The notes beneath the pieces are model-generated. The model did not search any database, was not told the DNA's origin, and worked only from the letters and a program-made list of their open reading frames with translations. This document shows, piece after piece, positions 8,987 to 17,454 of a DNA stretch of 64,000 nucleotides (position 1 is the stretch's first letter; every line of letters starts with the position of its first letter). The stretch covers positions 744,001 through 808,000 of the forward strand of contig CAVSMD010000003.1 in the NCBI GenBank assembly GCA_963728995.1, in the 5' to 3' direction. Position numbers and translations under genes: made by a program. Source of the stretch: FEN-1219 sp963728995. GTDB taxonomy: Bacteria > Pseudomonadota > Gammaproteobacteria > Steroidobacterales > Rariloculaceae.

Positions 8987-9412
8987 TCAGCGCGCCGCGA
9001 CTCCGCGGAACACGACCATGCGCATCGCCGTGAAGTTGAACGCGAAGCCCGCGGCCGCGCCGAACACCAGCGGCACGACGGGCATCTGGCGCAATGCCGG
9101 CACGAGCCACAAGCACAGCGCGAACACGCCGATGTTCACGACGAGCCCGCTCGCTTGCACGGCCGCGTAGCGCGCGAACTCGACGCCGCGTCGCGCCGAG
9201 CGCTGCGCCGCGAACGTCACCGCTCGATTCAGCAGCCACGTGGTGATGATTGAGCCGCACACCGAGACCGCGCGTGCCGGCGCAATCGACCAGAGTAACG
9301 TGCCCGTGAGCAGCACGAACACGCCCGCGTCGACACCGAGACCGATCAGTCCCACGAGCGTGAACGACGCGAGCTGACGCGGGAGTGTTGCCGCGGTCTG
9401 CTTTACGACCAT
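8987..9412 (-). CDS. GtrA-family membrane protein
   Basis: The 141-residue protein has four membrane segments and the GtrA signature: FTLVGLIGLGVDAGVFVLL at the start, a central WLLNRAVTFA motif, a third segment around VVNIGVFALCLWLV, and a last segment ending AMRMVVFRG. GtrA proteins are thought to move polyprenyl-linked sugars across the inner membrane for glycosylation of surface polymers. No glycosyltransferase sits beside it, so its partner is unknown. It converges with the YciI gene, with 19 bp between the two stops. Confidence 0.8.
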   Translation of the reverse strand: MVVKQTAATLPRQLASFTLVGLIGLGVDAGVFVLLTGTLLWSIAPARAVSVCGSIITTWLLNRAVTFAAQRSARRGVEFARYAAVQASGLVVNIGVFALCLWLVPALRQMPVVPLVFGAAAGFAFNFTAMRMVVFRGVAAR

Positions 9413-9626
9413 TGGGTTCTCGATGTCGGCGTGACAGCGGTAAGCAACGCGCGATGTTCGATTCGCTTCATACGCGCTTTAGTATATCTGCCGCACGACT
9501 TTGCACGCTGCCGGCGCATCGGCAACAACGAGCGGCGCAGTCGCAAAAAAGTGACGAGCGTCCCGCCACGCAGTCGAGGCGTTGGCTAGGATTCGATGCA
9601 GGGCTTACCGGGGACTTCGTTTGGGT

Positions 9627-10436
9627 GTGGACAGCGCTCGTAGGGCGGCGACGATCGCGTACGCTTTGTCGCCGCTCGTGCTGGTCGCTGCCGTGCAACC
9701 GGCCTGCGCGGCCGATGTCTCGCCCTATTTCGACTCCGCCGCGGGCCGCAAGCCGCGCAGCAACGCCGGGGTCGTCGTGAGCGGCGACCGGGTGCAACTG
9801 CAGGCCGACGTGGCCGTGCGTGCCGGCGGCGGCAGCACCGAGGTCGTGCCGAACCTGCATTCCGTCTTCGACGTGAGTGATCGGCTCGACGTGGAAACGA
9901 AGGTGGAGCTCGCGGACCGCAACAGCAGCGGCTCGTCGTCGATCGTGAACACGCACTTGCACTACGATCCGCCGCCGAAATTCATCGAGGCCGTGGACGG
10001 AACCGTCTGGAGATCGCCCGACGGGCAGGCCGGCGAGGCGCTCAACATTGCGTTTCGCAAGATCATCGGCGCCGGCGAGCGCCAGCGCCCCATCACGATT
10101 CGCGGTCGAGCGGGCCTCGAGAGCACGTCGGCCGATCCGGACTCCGACGCCGCTGCGGATGCGCCTTTCGGCGCGGGCAGCTATCGCTATGGGCTCGAGA
10201 CCGAGGTGCGAGGTCTGCTCGGCGGCCTGGTTCTAGGCGGCGGTGCGTTGCGCCTGAAGATCGACCGCTTCGCCGGCGCGCACGTCGAAACCGTGAAGTC
10301 GCTCGCGTACAGCTACTCGTGGACGCTACGCAACGTCGTCCAGCTCGGCCTCAACATCGGCATGCGGCACGACGCGCAACCGGCGATCGTGGTCTCGGAG
10401 CCGTCGGTCGGGCTCACCTGGCGGGCTCAGTTCTAG
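9627..10436 (+). CDS. Exported hypothetical protein, possible outer-membrane barrel
   Basis: I place the start at the GTG at 9627, which gives a signal peptide (ending near QPACAAD); a TTG at 9582 is also in frame. The mature protein of about 245 residues alternates polar and hydrophobic residues in many short strands, for example RVQLQADVAVRAGGGS, RLDVETKVELADRNSS and LGLNIGMRHDAQPA. It ends SVGLTWRAQF with a C-terminal phenylalanine, as outer-membrane beta-barrels do. The function is unknown. The region 9413-9626 upstream holds no gene that I can see. Confidence 0.6.
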   Translation: MDSARRAATIAYALSPLVLVAAVQPACAADVSPYFDSAAGRKPRSNAGVVVSGDRVQLQADVAVRAGGGSTEVVPNLHSVFDVSDRLDVETKVELADRNSSGSSSIVNTHLHYDPPPKFIEAVDGTVWRSPDGQAGEALNIAFRKIIGAGERQRPITIRGRAGLESTSADPDSDAAADAPFGAGSYRYGLETEVRGLLGGLVLGGGALRLKIDRFAGAHVETVKSLAYSYSWTLRNVVQLGLNIGMRHDAQPAIVVSEPSVGLTWRAQF

Positions 10437-10612
10437 CAGAGTAGCGCGCCGAGCCTCGCGGCCTCGCCCCTCTCGTTCGGCGTCATCGCTCCGCCCGGGC
10501 TCGCCATCGCATGCATCACGAGCACGTGCCCGACTCCTTGCTGTGGACACGATGCTGCGCAGGGCGCGAGTAAGGCCGCTGCGCGGGAAGCCCAGCGCGC
10601 GGAGGCAAGACG

Positions 10613-11103
10613 ATGCGACGACTTACGATCGGCGGCGTTCTGATCGCGTGCTGCATGGCCTCGAGCGCGCTGGCCCAGAGCAGCGCGCCGACGGCAGCGT
10701 CGCCGGCGCGGCGCCCGCCGGTGTTCTTGAGCGAGGGTTGGCAAACGCTGTCGACGCCGACCGACGAGCACGGCGCCTGGCCGGCCTCGCAAGCCGGAGT
10801 CGCGAGCCCGAACCTCGAGCTTGCGCTGCACGGCCCTTCCGGCAAGGAGATCCAGCTCGTCGGCGACCAAACGACGGGGCCCTCGGTCGACTTCAACGAG
10901 GCCGAAATCTCGCTCGCGGACGTGCGCTGGCTGAACCTCGACATCGACCGCATGTGACCGTCGGCACGTGGGTCGAGCATCCGGACCTGACGAAGGTCGA
11001 CGAGATCGGTTTCGCCGATCTGATGCCCGGCAGCGGCCATGGTCCGGGCGGTTACGTGAACGTCGGCCGGATCGAGGTGTACGGCGACCCCGTGAAGCGC
11101 TAG
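10613..11103 (+). pseudogene. Secreted three-copy family, copy 2, decayed
   Basis: The first part (signal peptide, RRPPVFLSEGWQTL, LALHGPSGKEIQ) aligns with the copy at 11123. It then jumps from GKEIQ straight to LVGDQTTGPS, so about 65 residues of the conserved core (the SYVDLTGLA and RPVVKLADG region) are missing in frame. After LNLDIDRM a stop occurs at 10955-10957, while the homologous tail (VTVGTWVEHPDLTKVDEIG) continues in another frame to 11103; one base is missing there. A large deletion plus a frameshift marks this as a dead or shortened copy rather than a sequencing slip alone. Confidence 0.7.
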
Positions 11104-11122
11104 CCCATACGTCGACGCGGCG

Positions 11123-11842
11123 TCAGTCGCGCGGCACGGCGACGCCGTAGACCTCGACCTGCGCGACGTCCGACCAGCCGCCGGGACCGTGGCCGCTGCC
11201 GGGCATCAGATCCACGAAGCCCACTTCGTCCACGCGGTGCAGATCGGGGTGCTCGACCCACGTGCCTTTCGTGACCGCCTGGTCGGCGTCGAGGTTCAGC
11301 CAACGCATGCTCGCGAACGCGAGCTCGCTCTCGAGCCAGCCCACCGTGGAGCCGCTGGCCTGATCGGCGACCAGCCAGGTGCCGTCGGCGAGCTTCACGA
11401 CGGGCCGAATGGCATGGAGACCCGAGACCTTCGTGGTCCACTTGATCGACGCGAGCCCCGTCAGATCGACGTAGCTTTGCTTGTGCCGAAAAGCCACGCC
11501 GCAGGGCGAGGCGCACAACCCGGTCCAGACATGCAGCGGATTGCCCTTGTTGCCCGGGATGCCGGTGACCTGAACGTCCTTGCCGCTCGGGCCGAGCAGC
11601 TCGAGCGTCAACGCGCCGTTGCTCAGGTTCTGCTGCATCGCGGGGACTTCGCCGGTCTCGCGACTGCCGTCGGCCTTCTGCCCCTGCTGCCACGGCTCGT
11701 TGAAGAACGACGGCGGCGGCGGCGTCGGCGGCAGATCGCGCGCGGCGGCGCCGGCGGGCGATCCCGGCGCTTGGGCGAACGCGCTCGCGGCGAGCAGCAA
11801 GCCCAGGGGCATCGTGACGGCCATGATCGATCGTGCTGACAC
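11123..11842 (-). CDS. Secreted protein of the three-copy family, copy 3 (239 aa)
   Basis: The GTG at 11842 has AAGGAG at ideal spacing. After a signal peptide (LGLLLAASAFAQ) come PPPSFFNEPWQQGQK, a cysteine pair (GLCASPCGV), QSYVDLTGLASIKWTTKVSG, RPVVKLADGTWLVADQ and VDEVGFVDLMPGSGHG. It is closest to the decayed copy at 10613, with which it converges 19 bp away. An inverted duplication of a common ancestor gene is likely. The function is not known; the cysteine pair suggests a periplasmic disulfide. Confidence 0.75.
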   Translation of the reverse strand: MSARSIMAVTMPLGLLLAASAFAQAPGSPAGAAARDLPPTPPPPSFFNEPWQQGQKADGSRETGEVPAMQQNLSNGALTLELLGPSGKDVQVTGIPGNKGNPLHVWTGLCASPCGVAFRHKQSYVDLTGLASIKWTTKVSGLHAIRPVVKLADGTWLVADQASGSTVGWLESELAFASMRWLNLDADQAVTKGTWVEHPDLHRVDEVGFVDLMPGSGHGPGGWSDVAQVEVYGVAVPRD

Positions 11843-11991
11843 GAGCGGCTCCTTATGTTGTTAGTGCTCGATTGTCGAGCGCTTCGAAGGGCGACGCAAT
11901 CGCGAAGCCCCCATCACGCCCCATCGCCGGCCCAGCGCGGTACACTGACCCCCAAGGGCACGAGCCGGCGCACCGCGGCCGGAGGGACAGC

Positions 11992-12387
11992 ATGATGACT
12001 CGTTTGGCGCCAATCCTGCTCGGCATCGCAATCGCAACCGCCGGACCGGCCGCGGCACACCACTCGTTCGCGATCTACGACATGTCGCAAAACGTCGAAT
12101 TCAAGGGCGTGATCGAGACCGTGAAGTTCCGCAATCCGCACATGGCGATGACGCTGATCGTCACCGACGACCACGGCGAGAAACGCACCATCAACTTTGC
12201 CGAGGGCGCGCCGGCCAACATGCTCGCGCGGCTCGGCCTTCGCCCCGAGCTCATCGAGCCCGGCAAGACCGTCACCGCCATCGGCGCGCCACGCCGCGAC
12301 GACGCGGATCAGTGGTTTCTGAAGGCGATCATCCTGCCGGACGGCACGCGCTTCAATGCGCTGCAAACCCCGAACCAGGAACGTTGA
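11992..12387 (+). CDS. DUF6152-like secreted protein
   Basis: The start is the first of two adjacent ATG codons at 11992 with GGAGG in front. The 131-residue product has a signal peptide ending in AAAHHSFAIYD, then VEFKGVIETVKFRNPHMAM. The HHSFA beginning of the mature protein and the KFRNPH motif are hallmarks of the DUF6152 family of small periplasmic proteins of unknown function, possibly metal-binding through the histidines. The next gene starts 21 bp downstream on the same strand. Confidence 0.75.
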   Translation: MMTRLAPILLGIAIATAGPAAAHHSFAIYDMSQNVEFKGVIETVKFRNPHMAMTLIVTDDHGEKRTINFAEGAPANMLARLGLRPELIEPGKTVTAIGAPRRDDADQWFLKAIILPDGTRFNALQTPNQER

Positions 12388-12408
12388 CCCTGCGGTCCGG
12401 CACTGCGC

Positions 12409-13203
12409 ATGAATCGAGTCATTCTCGCCGCGCTCCTCATGGCCTTCGGACCGGCGGCCTCGAGCGGGCCTGCGGAGACGGCGTCGCTCGAGCTCGCGCC
12501 GACGAGTGCGGCGCACGGACCCGTGGTCGTCGAGCTCTTCACGTCCGAGGGTTGCTCGAGCTGCCCACCCGCCGACGCCGAGCTGCGCAAGCTGGCGCGC
12601 GCGCAGCCGGTGCCCGGCGTCGAGATCATCGCGCTCGGTGAGCACGTCGACTACTGGGATTACTTGGGCTGGCGCGACCGATTTTCCTCGAGCGCGTTCT
12701 CGGCGCGCCAGACCCATTATCGGGAGCGCGTGTTCCCGCGCGGCGTGGTCTACACGCCGCAAGTGGTCGTCGACGGCGTCGCCGAGGCACTCGGCAGCGA
12801 TCCGGCCGCGGTCCGCCGGGCGATCGCGAAGGCCGCACAGCGCCCGAAGGTGGCGATGCGCGCGCGAGCCGCACGGACCGCCGGCAACGTGACCGTGACC
12901 GTGAGTATCGACGGAGTGACGCAGGACGCGGCCGCGGTCGTGCTGCTCGCCGTGGAGGACGGCCTGACGACCGACGTTCGGCGCGGCGAGAACCGCGGGC
13001 GCACGCTGTCCCACGATGCGGTCGTGCGCTCGATCGACACCGTCGCCGAGATCGACGCGCGGCGGCCGCCACCGGAGGTCGTGCGCTCGCTGCCGATCGA
13101 CGCCGACTGGAATGCGGACCGGATGCGCGTCGTGGCCCTGCTGCAAGACACCGAGAGCCTCGCGATTCTCGGCGCCGCCGCGGTGCCGATCGCCGTGCCG
13201 TAG
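12409..13203 (+). CDS. DUF1223 secreted thioredoxin-like protein
   Basis: The 264-residue protein has a signal peptide and then VVVELFTSEGCSSCPPADAE, the characteristic start of DUF1223, with a CxxC redox-type motif (CSSC) in a thioredoxin-like fold. EHVDYWDYLGWRDRFSS and VYTPQVVVDG are further family motifs; the proline of YTPQ corresponds to the cis-proline of thioredoxins. It probably acts in the periplasm; its substrate is unknown. It may be co-transcribed with the DUF6152 gene and converges with ftsH. Confidence 0.8.
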   Translation: MNRVILAALLMAFGPAASSGPAETASLELAPTSAAHGPVVVELFTSEGCSSCPPADAELRKLARAQPVPGVEIIALGEHVDYWDYLGWRDRFSSSAFSARQTHYRERVFPRGVVYTPQVVVDGVAEALGSDPAAVRRAIAKAAQRPKVAMRARAARTAGNVTVTVSIDGVTQDAAAVVLLAVEDGLTTDVRRGENRGRTLSHDAVVRSIDTVAEIDARRPPPEVVRSLPIDADWNADRMRVVALLQDTESLAILGAAAVPIAVP

Positions 13204-13234
13204 CCGACGCGCGCCGACTCGATCGTGCTCGATC

Positions 13235-15181
13235 CTACGCCCCGTCCTCGGCCGCCGGCTCGCCGAAGGACACCACGTGCTGGCGAGCCGGCGCAGCCGC
13301 GGCGATCAGGTTCTCGATCGCTTCGCGCTCGAGCGTCTCGCTGACCAGCAGCGCGTTCGCCACGGAGTCGAGCTGCGCGCGATGGCGGCGCAGCAAATCG
13401 GTCGCGGCGGCGGCCAGACGAATGACCCGCTGCGATACCTCGCCATCGATGATCTGCGCCGTGCTCTCGCTGAAATCGCGCTGGTGCGCGAGCTCCCGGC
13501 CGAGAAAGCTGTGCTCCTCGCCGCGCCGAAACGCCACGGGGCCGAGCTTCTCGCTCATGCCCCACTGCGTGACCATGCGCCGCGCGAGCCGTGTCGCTTG
13601 CTTCAAGTCGTCCTCGGCCCCGGAGCTCGTTTCCCCGAACACGACCTGCTCCGCGGCGCGCCCGGCGAGCATGACCATGATCCGGCTGTCCAGGTAGCCT
13701 TCGCGCAAGTGATGTCGATCCTGCTCCGGAATCTGCTGGGTCGCGCCGAGCGCGCGACCTCGCGGCATGATCGTGACCTTGTCGAGCGGGTCGGCCGCGG
13801 GCAGCAGGCTCGCGACGAGCGCGTGCCCCGCCTCGTGATACGCAATCAGCTGCTTCTCCTCCTCGCCGATGATGAGCTCGCGCTTGCCGCCGAACACGGC
13901 TTTGTCGCGCGCATTCAACAAGGCTGCCATCGTGACTTCCCGGGCGCCCTCGCGCGCCGCGAGCAGCGCCGCTTCATTGACGAGGCTCTCGAGGTCGGCG
14001 CCCGCGAGCCCGGCCGTGAGCGCGGCCAGGCGATCGAGGTCGATATCTTGCGCCAGCGGCACTTGCCGGGAGTGGATCTCGAGGATGGCGCGCCGAGCCC
14101 GGCGATCGGGTAGATCGAGCGTAATCTTGCGGTCGAACCGTCCGGGTCGCAGCAGCGCCGTGTCGAGCACGTCCGGACGGTTCGTCGCCGCCAGCACGAC
14201 CACGGCCTCGTGCGGCTCGAAGCCGTCCATCTCGCCGAGAATCTGGTTCAGCGTTTGCTCTCGCTCGTCGTGACCGCCGCCGACCCCCGTGCCTCGCGCG
14301 CGGCCGACGGAGTCGATCTCGTCGACGAAGATGATGGCGGGAGACTCCTGCTTGGCGCTCTCGAACATGTCGCGCACGCGCGATGCCCCGACGCCCACGA
14401 ACAGCTCGATGAACTCCGAGCCGCTGATGCTGAAGAAGGGCACGTGCGCCTCGCCGGCCACGGCGCGCGCGAGCAGGGTTTTGCCGGTGCCGGGCGGCCC
14501 CATGAGCAACACGCCGCGCGGTATCTTCGCGCCGAGCTTCTGGTAGCGGGTGGGATTCTTGAGGTATCCCACGATTTCCGCGAGCTCCTGCTTCGCGTTC
14601 TCGAGACCCGCCACGTCCTTGAAGGTCACGTTGAGCTCGCGGACCACGAACCGCTTGGCCTTCGATTTGCCGAAGCCGAAGATACCGGCCGCGCCCGACG
14701 TCATGCGCTCGCGCATCTTGCGGCTCGCATACCAGAAAAAACCGAGCAGCAGCAGCCATGGCAACATGCCGATCAGGACGCTCCACCACCATCGCACGCG
14801 TTCCGATTCCGCACGCACCACCACGCCGCGGCTCTCGAGAAGCGTCAGCAAATCGGGGTCGCCGGTCGGCGGCAGTGTCGTCGCGAAATGGGTAGGCGCG
14901 GCGGCCTTGCCGCTCGATTCGGCGCGGGGCGACGGCGGCACGTGCAGGATTCCGGTGACCTGGTCACCGCGCAGAGTGACGCGCTCGACGGCGCCGTCGC
15001 GGACCTTTTGCTTGAAGGCCGTGTACGTCAACGTCTCGGGCGAGGTCGTGCTCAGCGACGAGGCCCACAGCCAAACCGAGCCTATGATCACGGCCACCCA
15101 GGCGAATATTCGCCAGTCGTAGGGCCGCTTCGCGCGCAACTCCGCTCTTGGCCCGGCGACACGTGGAGGGTGAGCACCCAT
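13235..15181 (-). CDS. ftsH: FtsH-family ATP-dependent membrane metalloprotease
   Basis: The 648-residue protein has two N-terminal membrane segments (about residues 24-42 and 132-150). A AAA+ module follows with Walker A GPPGTGKT (about 228-235), Walker B FVDEIDSVG, a second region of homology (ATNRPDVLDTALLRPGRFDR), and a zinc protease domain with HEAGH near residue 450. It forms a hexamer in the inner membrane and degrades damaged membrane and regulatory proteins. It is the last gene of a unit led by a cytochrome c gene with a sigma-54 promoter, not next to rlmE or folP as the housekeeping ftsH usually is. I therefore take it as a likely extra, stress-specific copy. Confidence 0.93.
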   Translation of the reverse strand: MGAHPPRVAGPRAELRAKRPYDWRIFAWVAVIIGSVWLWASSLSTTSPETLTYTAFKQKVRDGAVERVTLRGDQVTGILHVPPSPRAESSGKAAAPTHFATTLPPTGDPDLLTLLESRGVVVRAESERVRWWWSVLIGMLPWLLLLGFFWYASRKMRERMTSGAAGIFGFGKSKAKRFVVRELNVTFKDVAGLENAKQELAEIVGYLKNPTRYQKLGAKIPRGVLLMGPPGTGKTLLARAVAGEAHVPFFSISGSEFIELFVGVGASRVRDMFESAKQESPAIIFVDEIDSVGRARGTGVGGGHDEREQTLNQILGEMDGFEPHEAVVVLAATNRPDVLDTALLRPGRFDRKITLDLPDRRARRAILEIHSRQVPLAQDIDLDRLAALTAGLAGADLESLVNEAALLAAREGAREVTMAALLNARDKAVFGGKRELIIGEEEKQLIAYHEAGHALVASLLPAADPLDKVTIMPRGRALGATQQIPEQDRHHLREGYLDSRIMVMLAGRAAEQVVFGETSSGAEDDLKQATRLARRMVTQWGMSEKLGPVAFRRGEEHSFLGRELAHQRDFSESTAQIIDGEVSQRVIRLAAAATDLLRRHRAQLDSVANALLVSETLEREAIENLIAAAAPARQHVVSFGEPAAEDGA

Positions 15182-15202
15182 GTCCGACTCGGGGGCGAAC
15201 CG

Positions 15203-15634
15203 TCAGCGCACGCGCGACGCGGTCGCACGGCCCTGGGCAGACTGCACCGGTTCGCGAGCGAGCGGCGCGTGGAAAACCGCCGCGCTCGGACCCTCGAGAG
15301 ACCACCCGCTGTCCTTCAAGCTCCCCGGCTCGGGATCACCCCACACGCTCTCGAAGCGATCGCCGTCCGTGACCACCACGAGCTTCAGGTCGGGCCGCGG
15401 GCGCGTGGCGTCCGCGCGAATCGCGACGAGTGCGGCCTGGCTACCGAACAGCAGCAGCTCCCAGATGGGATTCCCGGCCGCCGCACTGTGCTGGCCCAGC
15501 AACCAAGCCTGGCCAATCGCCGGATAATCCCGGCGTAGCTTGTCGAGGTACATGCCGAGCTCCTCCGGAAGTTGAGCCGCGGACGGCTCGCTGCCGGGCA
15601 GATGCCGCTCTGGAGACGCGCCGGGCTCAGTCAT
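15203..15634 (-). CDS. Hypothetical protein between cytochrome c and ftsH (143 aa)
   Basis: The ATG at 15634 overlaps the end of the cytochrome c gene, and the stop lies 21 bp before ftsH, so it is the middle gene of this unit. The protein is soluble, with LGMYLDKLRRDYPAIGQAWLL and WELLLFGSQAALVAIRAD. That pattern (a helix, then a strand with FGSQA followed by DLKLVVVTDG) recalls a nucleotidyltransferase-like or RES-type fold, but I cannot assign it. It has no signal peptide. Its place suggests a role with FtsH or the cytochrome under stress. Confidence 0.6.
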   Translation of the reverse strand: MTEPGASPERHLPGSEPSAAQLPEELGMYLDKLRRDYPAIGQAWLLGQHSAAAGNPIWELLLFGSQAALVAIRADATRPRPDLKLVVVTDGDRFESVWGDPEPGSLKDSGWSLEGPSAAVFHAPLAREPVQSAQGRATASRVR

Positions 15635-16475
15635 CGCCGGTCTCCGTGCGACCGGCCGACTCTTCCGCGGTCGATTTCGTGGCGTCGCCCTTGGCCGCCA
15701 GCGTCTCGATGAAGGCCACGACATCCGCGGAATCCTGGCTGCTCTTCAGCGTCGCCGCCGCGATCGGCTGCATTTGCTTGCCGAAGATGTCCGTGTCGGC
15801 CGTGCCGCGTAGGCCGTTGCGATAGTCCTCGAGCTGGCGCACGAGGTACGACGGAGACTGGCCGGTGAGCCCGGGCGCGTTGAGCTCCGCGTTGCCGACG
15901 GCGTCCGGGCCGTGACAGGCCGAGCACACCTGGTACAGCATGTGACCGTGCTCCGCGTCGCCGTGCGGTGCTGGCTCATCCATGGGTGCGGGCGTGCGCG
16001 CGGCGAAATACGCGGCCAGCCCGTCGATCTCCGCCGGGCCGTCGAGCATGAGCGCAAAGGCGTGCATGTAGCGTGCGAACGCGTCGTCCGTTTGCATCCC
16101 GCGCGTCCCGCGCTGGAAATAGCGGAGCTGCCGCGCCAGATACCACGCCTCGAGTCCACCGATACGCGGCGTGTGCAACGCCGCGACGCCGGCGCCGTCC
16201 GGTCCATGGCAGCCGATGCAGGCCGGAATCGGCCGGATCGCGCTCGGATCGGGCGTGCTCGGCGCGTCCTTCATTCGCGCCGTGTACTGCAGCGCCGTCT
16301 CGTCCGCCGGGTCCGCGCTCGGCCCGTGCGCGGCCGCGGGCGGCGCCGCCGCCGCAGCGGGCGGCGCGGCGGGGGCGGTGGAGGCGCTCTCACCCGCGTC
16401 CGTATTTCCTTGCGGATGGCAGGCACTGCAGACCAGCGGCGCCAATGCCAGCCATGCCACACGCGTCCACTGCAT
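15627..16475 (-). CDS. Diheme c-type cytochrome, periplasmic or membrane-anchored
   Basis: The ATG at 16475 has a strong Shine-Dalgarno (GAGGAGGTGAAC), so it is preferred to the in-frame ATG at 16586. A hydrophobic N terminus (WLALAPLVCSACHPQ) is followed by an alanine-rich linker and two class I cytochrome domains with heme motifs CIGCHGPDG and CSACHGPDA. This is the tandem cytochrome c4/c553 layout that carries electrons between membrane complexes and an oxidase. The string CSACH at the end of the signal region also fits CxxCH; it may be a chance match, a third heme site or an atypical lipobox. A sigma-54 promoter lies 28 bp upstream. Confidence 0.85.
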   Translation of the reverse strand: MQWTRVAWLALAPLVCSACHPQGNTDAGESASTAPAAPPAAAAAPPAAAHGPSADPADETALQYTARMKDAPSTPDPSAIRPIPACIGCHGPDGAGVAALHTPRIGGLEAWYLARQLRYFQRGTRGMQTDDAFARYMHAFALMLDGPAEIDGLAAYFAARTPAPMDEPAPHGDAEHGHMLYQVCSACHGPDAVGNAELNAPGLTGQSPSYLVRQLEDYRNGLRGTADTDIFGKQMQPIAAATLKSSQDSADVVAFIETLAAKGDATKSTAEESAGRTETGDD

Positions 16476-16502
16476 GTTCACCTCCTCGAGCATGGACGGG
16501 GA

Positions 16503-16517
16503 GCAAGTTCCATGCCA
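16503..16517 (-). promoter_or_regulatory. Sigma-54 promoter of cytochrome c - ftsH unit
   Basis: Reading the minus strand, TGGCATGGAACTTGC has GG and GC at the exact sigma-54 spacing. The predicted start is near 16491, 16 bp before the ATG at 16475. It stands back to back with the promoter at 16526-16540, with 8 bp between their -24 ends. Confidence 0.8.
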
Positions 16518-16525
16518 CGCATTGC

Positions 16526-16540
16526 TGGCATGGAGGTTGC
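16526..16540 (+). promoter_or_regulatory. Sigma-54 promoter of the 16612 - 16904 unit
   Basis: TGGCATGGAGGTTGC followed by AAA matches the -24/-12 consensus with exact spacing. The predicted start is near 16552, giving a leader of about 60 bases with AAGGAGGAG before the ATG at 16612. Confidence 0.8.
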
Positions 16541-16611
16541 AAATATTCCTCGGCGACGCACACGCAACAGCTGCGATTTCGTTCAAGGAGCTCGCTCAAG
16601 GAGGAGTGCCA

Positions 16612-16907
16612 TGGACCTGAACGACTTGTTGAACGACGCCCGGCGGCGCGGGTTCACCCATAATTTCGCGGTGGATCTAGAGCGCGCGCGCCGCGGCCGG
16701 AACACTCCGAGCGCCGTGGACGCCCGCATCATCGAGACGAATACGGTGGACACGGGAACCGATCCCGGCGACGACGCCACGGTCTATCTCATCGAGACCT
16801 CGAGCGGCCTGCGCGGCTATGTGGTGCTCTCCGATTCCTTCCATGCCGATCCGCGCAAAGCGGCGTTCGTGGATCGGCTCAGGCACCCGTCCAAGGGGGC
16901 GCCGTGA
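16612..16907 (+). CDS. Hypothetical protein, 98 aa
   Basis: The ATG at 16612 is preceded by CAAGGAGGAG, a near-perfect ribosome site. The product starts MDLNDLLNDARRRGFTHNF and contains ARIIETNTVDTGTDPGDDA and VYLIETSSGLRGYVVLSDS. It is a soluble alpha/beta protein resembling small proteins that databases often mislabel as phosphoribosylpyrophosphate synthetase. The function is unknown. Its stop overlaps the GTG of the ferredoxin-like gene, so the two are coupled under one sigma-54 promoter. Confidence 0.7.
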
Positions 16908-17395
16908 GCCGGCTGCTCGCGCGCTTCGTTCACGCGTACCTGCCGCTGGATCTGTTCCGCGGCCTGCGAGTGACTCTGCGCTATCTGCACAGGCCGAAGA
17001 TCACGGTGCGCTTTCCCGAGGAGCGGACGCCGAAATCGCCACGGTTCCGCGGACTGCATGCGTTGCGTCGCTATCCGAACGGCGACGAGCGCTGCATTGC
17101 CTGCAAGCTGTGCGAGGCCGTCTGTCCCGCGCTCGCCATCACGATCGAATCGCACACGGGCGCGGACGGCTTGCGCCGTACGTCGCGTTACGACATCGAC
17201 CTGTTCAAGTGCATCTACTGTGGCTTCTGCGAAGAGGCCTGCCCCGTCGACGCGATCGTCGAGACCCGGATCGATGCGTATCACATGGAACGGCGCGGCG
17301 AGAACATCCTGAGCAAGGATCTGCTGCTGCGCCTCGGCGACCGGTACGAGGAGCAGATTCGGCGGGACCGAGAAGCCGACGCCGCGTATCGTTGA
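16904..17395 (+). CDS. Stand-alone NuoI-like 2x[4Fe-4S] ferredoxin protein
   Basis: The GTG start overlaps the previous stop. The 163-residue protein has two four-cysteine clusters, CIACKLCEAVCP and CIYCGFCEEACPVDAIVE, and the NuoI-type flanks (FRGLHALRRYPNGDERCIACKLC, C-terminal YHMERRGENILSKDLLL given here in part). In complex I this subunit passes electrons from the peripheral arm to quinone. No other complex I gene is present in the window, so this copy acts outside a nuo operon, as a spare subunit or an electron carrier for another complex. It is transcribed from a sigma-54 promoter with a small unknown protein. Confidence 0.8.
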   Translation: MSRLLARFVHAYLPLDLFRGLRVTLRYLHRPKITVRFPEERTPKSPRFRGLHALRRYPNGDERCIACKLCEAVCPALAITIESHTGADGLRRTSRYDIDLFKCIYCGFCEEACPVDAIVETRIDAYHMERRGENILSKDLLLRLGDRYEEQIRRDREADAAYR

Positions 17396-17435
17396 CGATC
17401 ACCGCGCGAGCGCTGCGCAAGTTCTGCACACCGCT

Positions 17436-17448
17436 TGTAAGCCTTACA
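17436..17448. promoter_or_regulatory. Perfect palindrome TGTAAG-C-CTTACA, orphan site
   Basis: The 13-mer TGTAAGCCTTACA is a perfect odd palindrome in the short gap where the ferredoxin and CBS genes converge. Related sequences lie upstream of sigma-54 promoters elsewhere in the window. No -24/-12 element is next to this one, so it may act at a distance or be a relic. Confidence 0.5.
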
Positions 17449-17454
17449 CCGCCG

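Noticed and set aside
8960..8995. Inverted repeat CTCGCC-AAA-GGCGAG between the YciI and GtrA genes as a terminator
   Set aside because: There is no T tract on either side; it may be a weak bidirectional terminator, but I could not support it.
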